Source: Sphingobium sp. TCM1
Lineage (GTDB): Bacteria > Pseudomonadota > Alphaproteobacteria > Sphingomonadales > Sphingomonadaceae
Length of the DNA stretch: 64,000 bases
Reading direction: 5' to 3'
Assembly: GCF_001650725.1 (NCBI RefSeq)
Contig: NZ_LXVX01000039.1
Location: 61,076-125,075 of the forward strand
This document shows positions 27,585 through 36,209 of this stretch, piece after piece. The notes under the pieces were generated by a model that saw nothing but the letters and a program-made list of their open reading frames with translations, was not told where the DNA came from and did not search any database. Position 1 is the first letter of the stretch; each line of letters opens with the position of its first letter. A program made the translations under genes and the position numbers.

Positions 27585-29036
27585 ATGAACCGTCCCAAGA
27601 TGATCCGTTTCCCGCTGCTGGCCCTTGCCGGGCTGGGCCATGTCGCCGCCTTCGCACAGACGCCACCCCCGGCGGTCGCGCCCACATTGCCTCCTGCCAC
27701 CGTCCAGCCGCTGCCCGCCCCGCCGCCGCCGGTGCCGATCCCGGCGCTCTCCCCGGCGCAGGAGGCCTGGGCGCACGACTGGCTGAAGAATGGCGCGGCG
27801 CAGGGCCTGATGGCGCGGCAGAAGGCGAGCGGGCCATTGAAGGGCGATGCGCTGGTCGGCGCGCTGGTCGACCGGGCCAAGGCGCTGTCGACCGGCCGGG
27901 TCGATACCGCCGATTTCCTGAATATCTGGGCGCTGCGCCCGGCCGCCTTCGACCCGCGCCCTGCGCTGGCCAAGGCGGTGGCGGAAGATCGGCTGCAACA
28001 ATGGGCCGCAGGCCTGACCCCGCCCTGGGCCGGCTATGAAACGCTGCGCAAGGGCCTGACCCGATATGAGGCGATCCGCGACAAGGGCGGCTGGCCGACG
28101 CTGACCGCCACATCCGCCCCCGATGTGGTGCGGGCGCGGATCGCGCTGGAAGACCCCGCCGTCACGCGCGACGAGCCGCTGGTCGACGTGATCCAGCGCG
28201 CCCAGCGCCGCTACGGTCTGGAACCGACGGGCCAGCTGGGCGCGCGCACGCTGGCCGCGCTCAATGTCGGCGTGGACGAGCGCATCGCCGCGATCATGGC
28301 GAACATGGAGCGGTGGCGCTGGATGCCGCGCAGCCTGCCGGTCAACCGGGTGCAGGTGAACATCGCCGCCGCCGTGCTGACCGTGTTCGAGGGCGACCAG
28401 CCGGTCAGTTCGATGCGCGCCGTGACCGGCAGCCCCGACAATGCGACGCCGATGCTGTCTTCCAGCATCCATTCCATCGTGGTCAACCCGCCCTGGAACG
28501 TCCCGATGTCGATCGCCAAGCGGGAACTGTTCCCCAAGGGCCGCGCGACGCTGATCCGCCAGGGCTACAAGATCGTCAAGACGCCCGAGGGCGGCGAGCG
28601 CATCGTCCAGCCCGCCGGGCCGAACAGCGCGCTGGGGCGGCTGAAGTTCGACTTCAACAACAGCTTTGCCGTCTATCTGCACGACACCCCGTCGCGCGGA
28701 AAATTCTCCAGCTATGACCGGCTCGCCAGCCATGGCTGCATCCGGCTGGAAAAGCCGGTCGCGCTCGCCGAGCAGATGGTCGCGGCCGACCCCAACCTCA
28801 ACGGCCAGATCCAGGCGCTGATCGACGAGGGCAAGACCCAGCGCGTGTCGCTACCGCAGGAGGTGGCGGTCTACCTGCTCTACTGGACCGCCTTCGCCAG
28901 CCCCAACGGCACGGTCAGCTTCCGCGCCGATCCCTATGGCTGGGACAGGCTGCTCGCGCAGAAGATCGAGGCGTCGAGCCGTCGCGCCGACCCAACCGCC
29001 GCCCCATCCCCCACCACCATCGCATCGAAGGACTGA
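27585..29036 (+). CDS. L,D-transpeptidase, YcbB/LdtD type
   Basis: A 483-residue exported enzyme that makes 3-3 peptidoglycan cross-links. The signal peptide covers about residues 1-25 (ending HVAAFA), followed by a Pro-rich linker. A large N-terminal domain contains a peptidoglycan-binding-like segment (LVDVIQRAQRRYGLEPTGQLGARTLAALN). The YkuD catalytic domain follows, with VNPPWNVPMSIAKRELFPKG and the active site SHGCIRLEKP (His383, Cys385). The ATG at 27585 is chosen because the signal peptide begins there. An acidic lipoprotein and a second L,D-transpeptidase-like gene follow. Confidence 0.94.
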   Translation: MNRPKMIRFPLLALAGLGHVAAFAQTPPPAVAPTLPPATVQPLPAPPPPVPIPALSPAQEAWAHDWLKNGAAQGLMARQKASGPLKGDALVGALVDRAKALSTGRVDTADFLNIWALRPAAFDPRPALAKAVAEDRLQQWAAGLTPPWAGYETLRKGLTRYEAIRDKGGWPTLTATSAPDVVRARIALEDPAVTRDEPLVDVIQRAQRRYGLEPTGQLGARTLAALNVGVDERIAAIMANMERWRWMPRSLPVNRVQVNIAAAVLTVFEGDQPVSSMRAVTGSPDNATPMLSSSIHSIVVNPPWNVPMSIAKRELFPKGRATLIRQGYKIVKTPEGGERIVQPAGPNSALGRLKFDFNNSFAVYLHDTPSRGKFSSYDRLASHGCIRLEKPVALAEQMVAADPNLNGQIQALIDEGKTQRVSLPQEVAVYLLYWTAFASPNGTVSFRADPYGWDRLLAQKIEASSRRADPTAAPSPTTIASKD

Positions 29037-29043
29037 CGCCCCC

Positions 29044-29355
29044 ATGCGCAAATATGCCCTGATCGCCCTTGCCGGCGCGCTGACCCTGGCCGCCTGCGGC
29101 AGACAAGAAGAGGAGGCTCCGGCGACCAACAATCTGGTCGAGCCGCCGGTCGAGAATGTAATCATTGAGGAACCCGAGGCGCCGTTGTCCGAACCGCAGA
29201 ACAACGCGGTCGCGACTCCGGCCGCGCCACCGCCGACCGTATCGGAGGAACAGCAGATACTGGACGATGCCGAAGCGACCGGCATGACGTCGCGCCTGCC
29301 CCAGGACGGCGAGCAGAGCCAGCCGGTGGGCGAAGCGAGCGGCACGGGCGAATGA
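29044..29355 (+). CDS. small acidic lipoprotein
   Basis: A 103-residue protein with a lipoprotein signal peptide (MRKYALIALAGALTLAACG, lipobox LAAC). The mature part is acidic and low-complexity, rich in Glu, Pro, Ala and Asn (EEEAPATNNLVEPPVENVIIEEPEAP), without a fold signature. It begins 7 nt after the L,D-transpeptidase stop, so the two are probably co-expressed. A periplasmic tether or regulator of the transpeptidases would fit the context, but this is inference. Confidence 0.82.
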   Translation: MRKYALIALAGALTLAACGRQEEEAPATNNLVEPPVENVIIEEPEAPLSEPQNNAVATPAAPPPTVSEEQQILDDAEATGMTSRLPQDGEQSQPVGEASGTGE

Positions 29356-29362
29356 GTCTGTT

Positions 29363-29385
29363 CGCCCCGGTCTTCAACCGGGGCG
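29363..29385. terminator. GC-rich hairpin after the acidic lipoprotein gene
   Basis: CGCCCCGGT (29363-29371), loop CTTCA, then ACCGGGGCG (29377-29385), a perfect 9-bp stem just after the stop at 29353-29355. Only a weak T-rich stretch follows, so termination may be partial. Confidence 0.55.
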
Positions 29386-29395
29386 CCAGCTTTGC

Positions 29396-29401
29396 TATAT
29401 T
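29396..29401 (+). promoter_or_regulatory. -10 box of the YkuD_2 gene, close to start codon
   Basis: TATATT ends 6 nt before the ATG at 29408, with no Shine-Dalgarno. A poor -35-like TTCAAC lies 17 nt upstream within the preceding hairpin. Confidence 0.4.
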
Positions 29402-29407
29402 GCTCCA

Positions 29408-30073
29408 ATGGATCGCCGTAATTTCACGAAGTTCGCTTTGAGCGGACTCGCCTTTTCGTTTCTGCCCGACAGCATGGGCCGCGCCGCGCTGCCCATCGCT
29501 CCCGAACCCGTGAGCCCCGCGCCGGTTCCCGCTACGCCGCGCCCGGCGCCGCAAAAACCCTATGCGGCGCTGCTGGAACGGGCCAGGGCGGCGCTGGACC
29601 GTCATGCCCATCATTTCGCGCTGCGCGACCGGGTGGCGATCGTCGACTTCGACGCGCCGTCGAAGGACATGCGGATGCATATCGTCGACCTTATCAGCGG
29701 CCAGGCCAACAGCTATCTGGTGTCCCATGGCCGCGGGTCCGACCCCGGCCATTCGGGATGGCTGCACAGCTTTTCCAACGAGTTCGATTCGCTCGCCAGC
29801 AGTTCCGGCGCTTTCCGGACGGGCGAGATGTATGTCGGCCAGCATGGCCGGTCGATGCGCCTGCTGGGCCTCGACCCGCAGAACAGCAATGCCGAGGCAC
29901 GCGCCATCGTCGTCCATGGCGCCGATTATGTGAGCGAGGACCATGTCGCCGCCTGGGGCAAGTGCGGCCGGTCCGAAGGCTGTTTCGCGGTCGCCCCGCA
30001 CATCGTGCCGCAGGTGCTGGGGCTGCTGGGTCCGGGGCGGATGCTCTATGCGGACAAGCTCGGCAAGGGCTGA
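29408..30073 (+). CDS. murein L,D-transpeptidase catalytic-domain family protein (YkuD_2)
   Basis: A 221-residue exported protein. The N-terminus MDRRNFTKFALSGLAFSFLP is a Tat-like signal, followed by a Pro-rich linker (VSPAPVPATPRPAPQKP). The domain shows HGRGSDPGHSG, FSNEFDSLASSSGAFRTGEMY, IVVHGADY and the putative catalytic SEGCFAVAP with Cys192. This is the distinct YkuD_2 branch, for which enzymatic activity is less established. It is third in the cluster LDT-lipoprotein-YkuD_2, which suggests shared work on the cell wall. Confidence 0.9.
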   Translation: MDRRNFTKFALSGLAFSFLPDSMGRAALPIAPEPVSPAPVPATPRPAPQKPYAALLERARAALDRHAHHFALRDRVAIVDFDAPSKDMRMHIVDLISGQANSYLVSHGRGSDPGHSGWLHSFSNEFDSLASSSGAFRTGEMYVGQHGRSMRLLGLDPQNSNAEARAIVVHGADYVSEDHVAAWGKCGRSEGCFAVAPHIVPQVLGLLGPGRMLYADKLGKG

Positions 30074-30086
30074 GCCACAGGAGCCG

Positions 30087-32369
30087 TCAGCCGCCTGCGG
30101 GCGACGGCGCAGGCATGTCGGCATAAAGGGTGAACTGCGCGTGCAGGCCGCCGACCGACGATGATCCCACCCACAGGTCGAACAGGCCCGGCTCCGCGAT
30201 CCGGCGGTTGCGGGCGCCGACAAATTCGAGATCGGTGCGCGACAGGGAGAAGCGGACGATCCGGCTGTCGCCCGGTGCCAGGGTGACGCGCGCCATGCGC
30301 TTGAGTTCGCGAATCGGACGCGTGCGGCTGGCGACGCGGTCGCGAATATAGAGCTGGACGACTTCGCTGCCCTTGCGCCCGCCCGCATTGGTGACGCGCA
30401 CGGTAATCTCGATCGCAGAATCCCAGCGCAGCGCGCTGTCCGACAGCTTCAGCCGGTCGAGCGCGAAATCGGTGTAGCTGAGGCCGTGGCCGAAGGGGAA
30501 GCGGGCGCTGTTGTCGGTGGTGGTGTAGCGCGCCTTATATTCGGTGCGATCGTCCACCACCGGACGGCCGGTGGACTTGCGATCGTAGAAGAATGGCTCC
30601 TGCCCGCTTTCCCAAGGGAAGCTGACGGGCAGCTTGCCCGACGGATCGACCCTGCCGAGCAGGATGTCGGCGATGGCGTGGCCGGCCTCGCTCCCCAGGA
30701 ACCAGGTTGCGAGGATCGCCTGCGCGTCGGCGACTCCGCCATGCAGGGCCAGCGCGCGGCCATGGCGCAGAAGGATGACGACGGGCTTGCCGGTGGCGAC
30801 CACCGCGTCCGCCAGGGCCTGCTGTGCGGCGGGAATGTCGATGACGGTGCGCGACTGGGCCTCGCCCGACATGGCTTGCGATTCACCGATGGCGAGCAGG
30901 ACGATGTCTGCCGCCTTCGCCGCCGTCACCGCCTGCGCGATGCCGCCGTCGATCGCGCCGCTGATGTCGCTGCCGCGCGTGACGCTGAGTTTCGCGGCAT
31001 CCGGCAGCGCCGCGCGCAGGCCGGTGGCGATGTCGACGCCCTTGCCCGGATCGCCGTAAAAGGCCCAGGGGCCGTAGAGATTGGCCGTGTCCTCCGCGAA
31101 CGGCCCGATCAGGGCGATGCTCTGCCCCTTGGCCGGGTCGATCGGCAGGACGCCCGCATTCTTGAGCAGCACGACCGAGCGCGCGGCCGCCTCGCGCGCC
31201 AGGCCGCGGTGGGCCGCTGTGTAGATGCGCGTCTGTTCCGCTTCCGCGTTGAGCGAGCGATAGGGATTGTCGAACAGCCCGATCGCGGCCTTTACATAGA
31301 GAATGCGGCGCACGGCGACGTCGACCGTGCCCATCGGCACCGCGCCGCTCTTCACCAGTTCGGGGAGGTAGCGGATGAAGAGGCCGCTCTGCATCGACAT
31401 ATCGACCCCGGCGAGGACGGCGAGGCGGGCGGCATCGCGCGCATCCTCCGCAAAGCCGTGGGCGACCAGTTCCTCGTCGGCGGTGTAGTCGGAAAAGACG
31501 AAGCCGCGAAACTGCATCTCGCCGCGCAATATGTCGGTGAGCAGTTCGCCGTCGGCGGTGGCGGGCACGCCGTTGATCTCGTTGAAGGCGGCCATGGTGG
31601 TCAGCGCGCCGGCGGCGAAAGCCTGCCCGAAGGGGGGCAGATGGGTTTCGCGCAGCGTCTCCTCGCTGATGTCGACATTGCCATATTCGAGCCCGGCGGC
31701 GACCGCGCCATAGGCGGCAAAATGCTTGGGGCAGGCGAGCAGCGAATCATCGCGGCGCAAGTCGCGGCCCTGGAAGCCGCGGATGCGGGCGGCCGAGAGC
31801 AGGCCAGTGAGGGTCACGTCCTCCCCCGCCCCTTCGACCACGCGGCCCCAGCGCTGGTCGCGGGCGACATCCACCATCGGCGCGAAGGTGAGATGAAGGC
31901 CGGCGGCAGTGGCTTCCACGGCCATGGCGCGCGCGGTGCGCTGGCACAGGTCGGGATCGAAGCTGGAGGCTTCGGCGAGCGGCACGGGAAAGATGGTCTT
32001 GAGGCCATGGATTACGTCCCCGGCGAACAGCAGGGGGATGCCGAGGCGGCTGTCCCTGACCGCGATGTCCTGCGCCCGTCGCGCGCCGGCGACGCCGATG
32101 CCGTTGAACAGGCACCCGACCCGGCCCTTGCGGATTTCCTCGGCCAGCCGTTTTTCGTCCTGGATGCCGGCCTGGGGGTTGGGCGGGTTGAAGGGGCGGA
32201 ACGAGTCGGCAAGGCAGGTCATCTGCCCGGCCTTCTCCTCGATCGTCATCTTGGAGATGAGGGCGTCGACCCGCTCGACATCGGTCTGCGCCAGCGCGCG
32301 GCGCGGCAGGCCAAGCGCGAAGGCGCCGCCGAGCGTGCGGATCAGAAGGTCGCGACGGTCAAGGGTCAT
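30087..32369 (-). CDS. glycoside hydrolase family 3 beta-glucosidase, Tat-exported
   Basis: A 760-residue enzyme (BglX-like) that removes terminal beta-D-glucosyl units from oligosaccharides in the periplasm. The N-terminus MTLDRRDLLIRTLGGAFALG is a twin-arginine signal peptide. The GH3 N-domain includes the catalytic nucleophile Asp in FSDYTADEE and substrate-site segments KHFAAYGAV and FNEINGVPAT. The C-domain (about 390-610) and a fibronectin-III-like domain (GSEVVQLYIRD to the end) follow. The ATG at 32369 is preferred because the Tat motif starts there, although upstream ATGs at 32486 and 32444 keep the frame open. The first tRNA gene ends 150 nt upstream. Confidence 0.93.
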   Translation of the reverse strand: MTLDRRDLLIRTLGGAFALGLPRRALAQTDVERVDALISKMTIEEKAGQMTCLADSFRPFNPPNPQAGIQDEKRLAEEIRKGRVGCLFNGIGVAGARRAQDIAVRDSRLGIPLLFAGDVIHGLKTIFPVPLAEASSFDPDLCQRTARAMAVEATAAGLHLTFAPMVDVARDQRWGRVVEGAGEDVTLTGLLSAARIRGFQGRDLRRDDSLLACPKHFAAYGAVAAGLEYGNVDISEETLRETHLPPFGQAFAAGALTTMAAFNEINGVPATADGELLTDILRGEMQFRGFVFSDYTADEELVAHGFAEDARDAARLAVLAGVDMSMQSGLFIRYLPELVKSGAVPMGTVDVAVRRILYVKAAIGLFDNPYRSLNAEAEQTRIYTAAHRGLAREAAARSVVLLKNAGVLPIDPAKGQSIALIGPFAEDTANLYGPWAFYGDPGKGVDIATGLRAALPDAAKLSVTRGSDISGAIDGGIAQAVTAAKAADIVLLAIGESQAMSGEAQSRTVIDIPAAQQALADAVVATGKPVVILLRHGRALALHGGVADAQAILATWFLGSEAGHAIADILLGRVDPSGKLPVSFPWESGQEPFFYDRKSTGRPVVDDRTEYKARYTTTDNSARFPFGHGLSYTDFALDRLKLSDSALRWDSAIEITVRVTNAGGRKGSEVVQLYIRDRVASRTRPIRELKRMARVTLAPGDSRIVRFSLSRTDLEFVGARNRRIAEPGLFDLWVGSSSVGGLHAQFTLYADMPAPSPAGG

Positions 32370-32520
32370 GCAGGGGACGGGATAACCAGGATAGGATGAA
32401 CGGAGATTGTCCGGCGAACGTCCCGATGGCGATTTCGTTTCCATGCGGCAAGGCGCGTGCGGCGCGCCGCCCCTCGTCCGCGACATGCGGGCGAAGCTAT
32501 CATCATCCCAAGGAAGGTGG

Positions 32521-32596
<76 letters not shown>

Positions 32597-32630
32597 ACAC
32601 TGGCCTGTTTCCAGTCCCGTAAGGGGCCGG

Positions 32631-32650
32631 CTGCATCGGGCCCGATGCAG
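32631..32650. repeat. 20-bp perfect palindrome between tRNA-Tyr and tRNA-Lys
   Basis: CTGCATCGGG followed directly by CCCGATGCAG. It begins immediately after the encoded CCA of tRNA-Tyr (32651-32653) and ends 34 nt before tRNA-Lys in the transcript. In RNA it would form a long stem next to the 3' end of tRNA-Tyr. Confidence 0.8.
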
Positions 32651-32737
32651 TGGTGGACAGGGCTGGATTCGAACCAGCGTACGGGAAACCCGGGCAGATT
32701 TACAGTCTGCTGCCTTTAACCACTCGGCCACCTGTCC
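32651..32737 (-). tRNA. tRNA-Tyr (anticodon GTA)
   Basis: The acceptor stem GGACAGG/CCTGTCC is perfect. The anticodon loop CTGTAAA carries GTA. A long variable arm (CCCGGGTTTCCCGTACG) marks a class II tRNA. The T-arm is GCTGG-TTCGAAT-CCAGC, with discriminator A and encoded CCA (32651-32653). It is 84 nt plus CCA, probably co-transcribed with tRNA-Lys. Confidence 0.98.
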
Positions 32738-32810
32738 AGTGCCCTGCGCAGTGAAGAATTTGCGTTCCCCGCCGCGCTGGAGGCGGCTCAATGGCGAAAG
32801 GAGGCTTGCC

Positions 32811-32816
32811 TGTCAA
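32811..32816 (-). promoter_or_regulatory. consensus -35 element upstream of the tRNA pair
   Basis: A perfect TTGACA on the minus strand, 73 nt before the 5' end of tRNA-Tyr. The -10 region 17 nt downstream (CATTGA) is poor, so the assignment is tentative. Confidence 0.25.
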
Positions 32817-32842
32817 TGGGGTGATGTGAAAAGAGCGCGAAC

Positions 32843-33583
32843 ATGAAAAAAGGTCATCGCTCCGCCAAGCCCAAGGGCGCCTTCCCGCGCTTCTATGGAC
32901 GCCACGCCGTCATCGCGGCGCTCGCCAACCCGAACCGCACCGTGCGCAAGATCTGGGGGACGCGCGAGGCGCTGAACCAGCTCGATCTGCCGCCGGTGCT
33001 GCCGATCGTCTATTCCGACGTCGCCGACATGGGGCGGATGGTGCCGTCCGACGCGCCGCATCAGGGTATCGTCGCCGAAGTCGAGCCGCTGGACGATGTC
33101 TGGCTGGGCGAAATCCTGGAAGAAGGACAGGATGACAAGCGGCCGATCCTGGTGCTGGACCAGGTGACGGACCCGCATAATGTCGGCGCGATCCTGCGCT
33201 CCGCCGCCGCGTTCGACGCGCTCTGCATCGTGACTCAGGACCGGCACGCGCCGCCCGAATCGGGCGTCCTGGCGCGCGCGGCGTCCGGCGCGCTGGAAAT
33301 CGTGCCCTGGGTCCGCGTCGTGAACCTCGCTCGCGCGCTCGATGAGATCGCCGAAGCGGGTTACTGGCGAATCGGGCTGGATGGCGATTCGGACACGCAT
33401 CTGAGCGAAGCGATCGGCGAATCGCGCGTGGCGCTGGTGCTGGGAGCCGAGGGCGAAGGGCTGCGCCACAACAGCATGGCGCATTGCGACATTATCGCTA
33501 AGCTGCCGATCAGCCCGCGCATGGAGAGCCTGAACGTCTCGAACGCCGCGGCCATCGCCCTCTACGCCGCGACCAACCGGTAA
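32843..33583 (+). CDS. rlmB: 23S rRNA 2'-O-methyltransferase RlmB (SpoU/TrmH family)
   Basis: A 246-residue SPOUT methyltransferase expected to methylate the ribose of G2251 in 23S rRNA. An N-terminal substrate-binding domain (FYGRHAVIAALANPNR..., PHQGIVAEVEPL) precedes the knotted SAM domain with motif 1 VTDPHNVGAILRSAAAF, motif 2 LVLGAEGEGL and motif 3 MESLNVSNAAAIALYA. The Lys/Arg-rich start (MKKGHRSAKPKG) suits rRNA binding. It is divergent from the tRNA genes. Other TrmH-family targets are possible but the length and N-domain favour RlmB. Confidence 0.92.
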   Translation: MKKGHRSAKPKGAFPRFYGRHAVIAALANPNRTVRKIWGTREALNQLDLPPVLPIVYSDVADMGRMVPSDAPHQGIVAEVEPLDDVWLGEILEEGQDDKRPILVLDQVTDPHNVGAILRSAAAFDALCIVTQDRHAPPESGVLARAASGALEIVPWVRVVNLARALDEIAEAGYWRIGLDGDSDTHLSEAIGESRVALVLGAEGEGLRHNSMAHCDIIAKLPISPRMESLNVSNAAAIALYAATNR

Positions 33584-33616
33584 CGGCCTGAGCGGGCCAA
33601 GGGGGGAGCTTCGCCG

Positions 33617-34363
33617 ATGAATCGCCTGTATCGCATTGCCGGGGCGCTGTGCGGCCTGCTCGCCCTGTCGGCCTGCCTGGTGACGCCGGGCAAGTTCGAA
33701 TCGAGCCTGGACATCCGCGCCGACCGAAGCTTCACCTTCGCCTACAAGGGCGAGATACTGGCGTCGGACATGGGCAAGGAGGCGCTGACGGGCGGTTCGA
33801 CATCCTCGGACGAGGAAGCGCCCGAGGGCGAGGTCGAAAATGCCCCGACCCTGTTGCCGATCGCGGCGCAGGATGAGGATTTCAGCGACAAGACGGGGAA
33901 TGGCGCCAAGGGCGACGAGGCGCAGATGCAGGCGGTGGCCGCCGCGCTGTCCAGGGAAAAGGGCTTCCGTTCCGCCCGCTATGTCGGGAATCACAAGTTC
34001 GAGATCGATTATGCGATCACTGGCAGGCTGACCCACGCCTTCCTCTTCCCCTTCAACATCGACGCGCAGATCGTACTGCCCTTCGTCGCGGTGGAGATGC
34101 GGGGCGAAGACCGGGTGCGGGTGAAGGCGCCGGGATTCGCCAACGGCTTCGACAAGAGCCAGGGACCGGGCGGCATGGGCGGCGCGGGCGACGAAGCGGC
34201 CAAGGCGCTCGACGGCCGCTTCACGCTCACCACCGACGCCGAGATCGTCAGCCAGAATCAGGAGGAAGGGGCCCAGTCGACACCCCAAGGCAAGCGGATC
34301 GTCTGGACCATCACGCCGCTGACCGGCGAAGCGCCCGCAGCCACGCTGCGGGTGCGGCCCTGA
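33617..34363 (+). CDS. lipoprotein of unknown function
   Basis: A 248-residue protein with a lipoprotein signal (lipobox LSAC at about 17-20). The mature sequence starts LVTPGKFESSLDIRADRSFTFAYKGEI, followed by an acidic linker (SSDEEAPEGEVEN) and a region of alternating beta pattern (KFEIDYAITGRLTHAFLFPF, GRFTLTTDAEIVSQNQ, KRIVWTITPL). This pattern is common in sphingomonad and Caulobacter lipoproteins of unknown role. A strong GGGGGGAG Shine-Dalgarno is present. It lies 33 nt after rlmB. Confidence 0.85.
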   Translation: MNRLYRIAGALCGLLALSACLVTPGKFESSLDIRADRSFTFAYKGEILASDMGKEALTGGSTSSDEEAPEGEVENAPTLLPIAAQDEDFSDKTGNGAKGDEAQMQAVAAALSREKGFRSARYVGNHKFEIDYAITGRLTHAFLFPFNIDAQIVLPFVAVEMRGEDRVRVKAPGFANGFDKSQGPGGMGGAGDEAAKALDGRFTLTTDAEIVSQNQEEGAQSTPQGKRIVWTITPLTGEAPAATLRVRP

Positions 34364-34443
34364 TGTGACGGGCGACGCCGGACGACGCACCGGCCTGGCC
34401 CCGGACGGGCGCACGGACCGGTGCGGCTATCTTGAAAAAGGAC

Positions 34444-34761
34444 TCAGTCTTCCGGCGCGATGGTGACGCGCAGACCGTCCAGCGCGTCGCTCAGCACCAG
34501 CTGGCAGGACAGGCGGCTGCTGTCGTTGCGATGGTCTGAGCTGTCGAGCAGGTCGTTCTCGTCCTCCGTCATCGCGGGCAGCGCGTCGGCGAAGGCGGGG
34601 TCGACATAGATGTGGCAGGTCGCGCAGGAGCAGCAGCCGCCGCACAGGGCCAGCAGTTCGTCAAAGCCGTTGTCGCGGATGACTTCCATCACCGACAGGC
34701 CGTTGTCGCCATCGACAGCCTGTTCCTCACCCGCACGGTTGACCACGATCAGTTTCGGCAT
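34444..34761 (-). CDS. 2Fe-2S ferredoxin (adrenodoxin/ISC type)
   Basis: A 105-residue electron carrier. The cluster ligands are in LCGGCCSCATCHIYV (C-x5-C-x2-C) plus a distal Cys in RLSCQLVLSDALDGL. The conserved acidic region TEDENDLLD fits the adrenodoxin/putidaredoxin type that serves cytochrome P450s or Fe-S cluster assembly. The extra Cys residues near the first ligands are common in this clade. The start is supported by GAGGGG 9 nt upstream. No P450 or reductase gene is adjacent. Confidence 0.92.
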   Translation of the reverse strand: MPKLIVVNRAGEEQAVDGDNGLSVMEVIRDNGFDELLALCGGCCSCATCHIYVDPAFADALPAMTEDENDLLDSSDHRNDSSRLSCQLVLSDALDGLRVTIAPED

Positions 34762-34836
34762 CTATCCAGTCCCCTCGAATTTTCTCCGCCGCTCTGACGG
34801 AGAGACGCGGGGAAATCAAGGGCTGGACGGAAACAC

Positions 34837-35454
34837 ATGGTCATGACCGCAGATCAGCTCCGCACCAGCCTGGACGCGATCGCCGCGCTGGAGCCGGGAT
34901 TCGTCGCCGCGATCGCGCGGGTTGGCTACCCCCAGCCGCGCGTCCGCCAGCCGGGTTATGAAACGCTGCTGCGTACCATCGTCGGCCAGCAGGTCAGCGT
35001 GGCGGCGGCGGCGGCGGTGTGGCGCAAGCTGGAGGCGGAACTGGGCGATGGCTGCGCCCCGCAAGAGCTGCTGGCGCGCGATTTCGATGCGCTGCGTGCG
35101 TGTGGCCTGTCACGGCAGAAGCAGGGCTATGCCCGGAGCCTCGCCGAACTGGTGCTGTCGGGCGCGCTCGACCTGCACGCGCTGCCGCAGGATGACGAGG
35201 AGGCGATCGCGCAGTTGGTGCGGATCAAGGGGATCGGGCGCTGGTCGGCGGAAATCTACCTGCTGTTCGCCGAAGGACGGCCCGACATATGGCCGGCGGG
35301 CGACCTGGCAGTGCAGATCGAGGTGGGGCGCATATTGGGCCTGCCCGAACGGCCGAGCGAAAAACTGACTCGCCAGGTCGCCGAAGCCTGGCGCCCGCAT
35401 CGCGGCGCCGCCGCGATCATGGCCTGGCACCATTATAATACCGAGGTTCTGTAA
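34837..35454 (+). CDS. DNA-3-methyladenine glycosylase (AlkA-like, HhH-GPD)
   Basis: A 205-residue base-excision repair glycosylase. The family start LRTIVGQQVSVAAAAAVWRKL, the helix-hairpin-helix LVRIKGIGRWSAEIYLLF and the catalytic Asp in WPAGDLAVQIE are in the expected order. There is no C-terminal Fe-S Cys cluster, so it is not MutY or Nth. It matches the compact AlkA-type enzymes lacking the TBP-like N-domain. The DUF2188 gene follows 2 nt downstream. Confidence 0.92.
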   Translation: MVMTADQLRTSLDAIAALEPGFVAAIARVGYPQPRVRQPGYETLLRTIVGQQVSVAAAAAVWRKLEAELGDGCAPQELLARDFDALRACGLSRQKQGYARSLAELVLSGALDLHALPQDDEEAIAQLVRIKGIGRWSAEIYLLFAEGRPDIWPAGDLAVQIEVGRILGLPERPSEKLTRQVAEAWRPHRGAAAIMAWHHYNTEVL

Positions 35455-35456
35455 TC

Positions 35457-35675
35457 ATGCCCCTGCCCCATGCCCGTTACATCGTCGTCGCCCATGAGGG
35501 CGCGTGGAAGATCAACCTGGACAATAAATATTACGGCCCCTTCCCGACCCAGGCGGAAGCGGTCGACAGCGCAACCGGCACGGCGAAGAAGGCGGCCGAG
35601 GCGGGCTATCCCGCCTCCGTGCTGCTCATGCAGGGGACCGTATTCGAGACGATGTGGACCAGCGTCGCCGAATGA
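35457..35675 (+). CDS. DUF2188 family small protein
   Basis: A 72-residue protein with the DUF2188 pattern: YIVVAHEGAWKINLDNKYYGPFPTQAEAVDSA, where a WKI strand is followed by a turn and an A-rich helix. It begins 2 nt after the glycosylase stop, so the two are co-transcribed. Function unknown; family members often sit with stress or DNA-repair genes. Confidence 0.85.
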   Translation: MPLPHARYIVVAHEGAWKINLDNKYYGPFPTQAEAVDSATGTAKKAAEAGYPASVLLMQGTVFETMWTSVAE

Positions 35676-35774
35676 CCTGTTCTTTGGGGCAGGTTATCCC
35701 CTATTTTTGTGCGGTGCGGGAACCGAATGGCGGCTGCGGCTTTTATCGCCTCCAGGTTTCACGGGCTTAAAGGC

Positions 35775-36209
35775 ATGAGCAAGAAGGTTCTGATCGTAGA
35801 AGACGAGATTTTCGTCGCGCTGGAAATCGAGCAGATCGTCGAGGACGCCGGTTTCGATGTCGGGGCGATCGCGGCCGATCGCGCGGCAGCGCTGGAATCG
35901 GCCGCTTCGTGCGACATTGCGCTGGTCGACCTCAATCTGCGCGACGGGCCGACCGGCCCGCAGATCGGGATGGAACTGGCCAGCCGTCACGGCATCCGCG
36001 TAATCTATGTGACGGCCAATCCCTCTCAGATCGGAGAGGCGTCGGTGGCGGCTCTGGGCGTCATCACCAAGCCTTTCCGCCCGCACAGCATTTCCGCGGC
36101 GCTGAAGCTGGCGGCGGCCGACGAGCCGGCGCTGCACGACGCCGACATTGCCGGCTTTACGCCCTTCCCGCCGCCCGGCTCATGGAACGGGATGGAATCC
36201 AGAGGCTGA
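35775..36209 (+). CDS. stand-alone response regulator receiver protein
   Basis: A 144-residue single receiver domain without an output domain. The acidic pair is in VEDE and the phospho-acceptor Asp in LVDLNLRDG. Thr (VIYVTAN) and Lys (VITKPF) complete the site. The C-terminal tail is Pro-rich. It resembles receivers that partner HWE/HisKA_2 kinases in alphaproteobacteria. Its 3' end overlaps by 53 bp the end of a convergent HWE kinase gene (36157-37683), the likely partner. Confidence 0.9.
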   Translation: MSKKVLIVEDEIFVALEIEQIVEDAGFDVGAIAADRAAALESAASCDIALVDLNLRDGPTGPQIGMELASRHGIRVIYVTANPSQIGEASVAALGVITKPFRPHSISAALKLAAADEPALHDADIAGFTPFPPPGSWNGMESRG

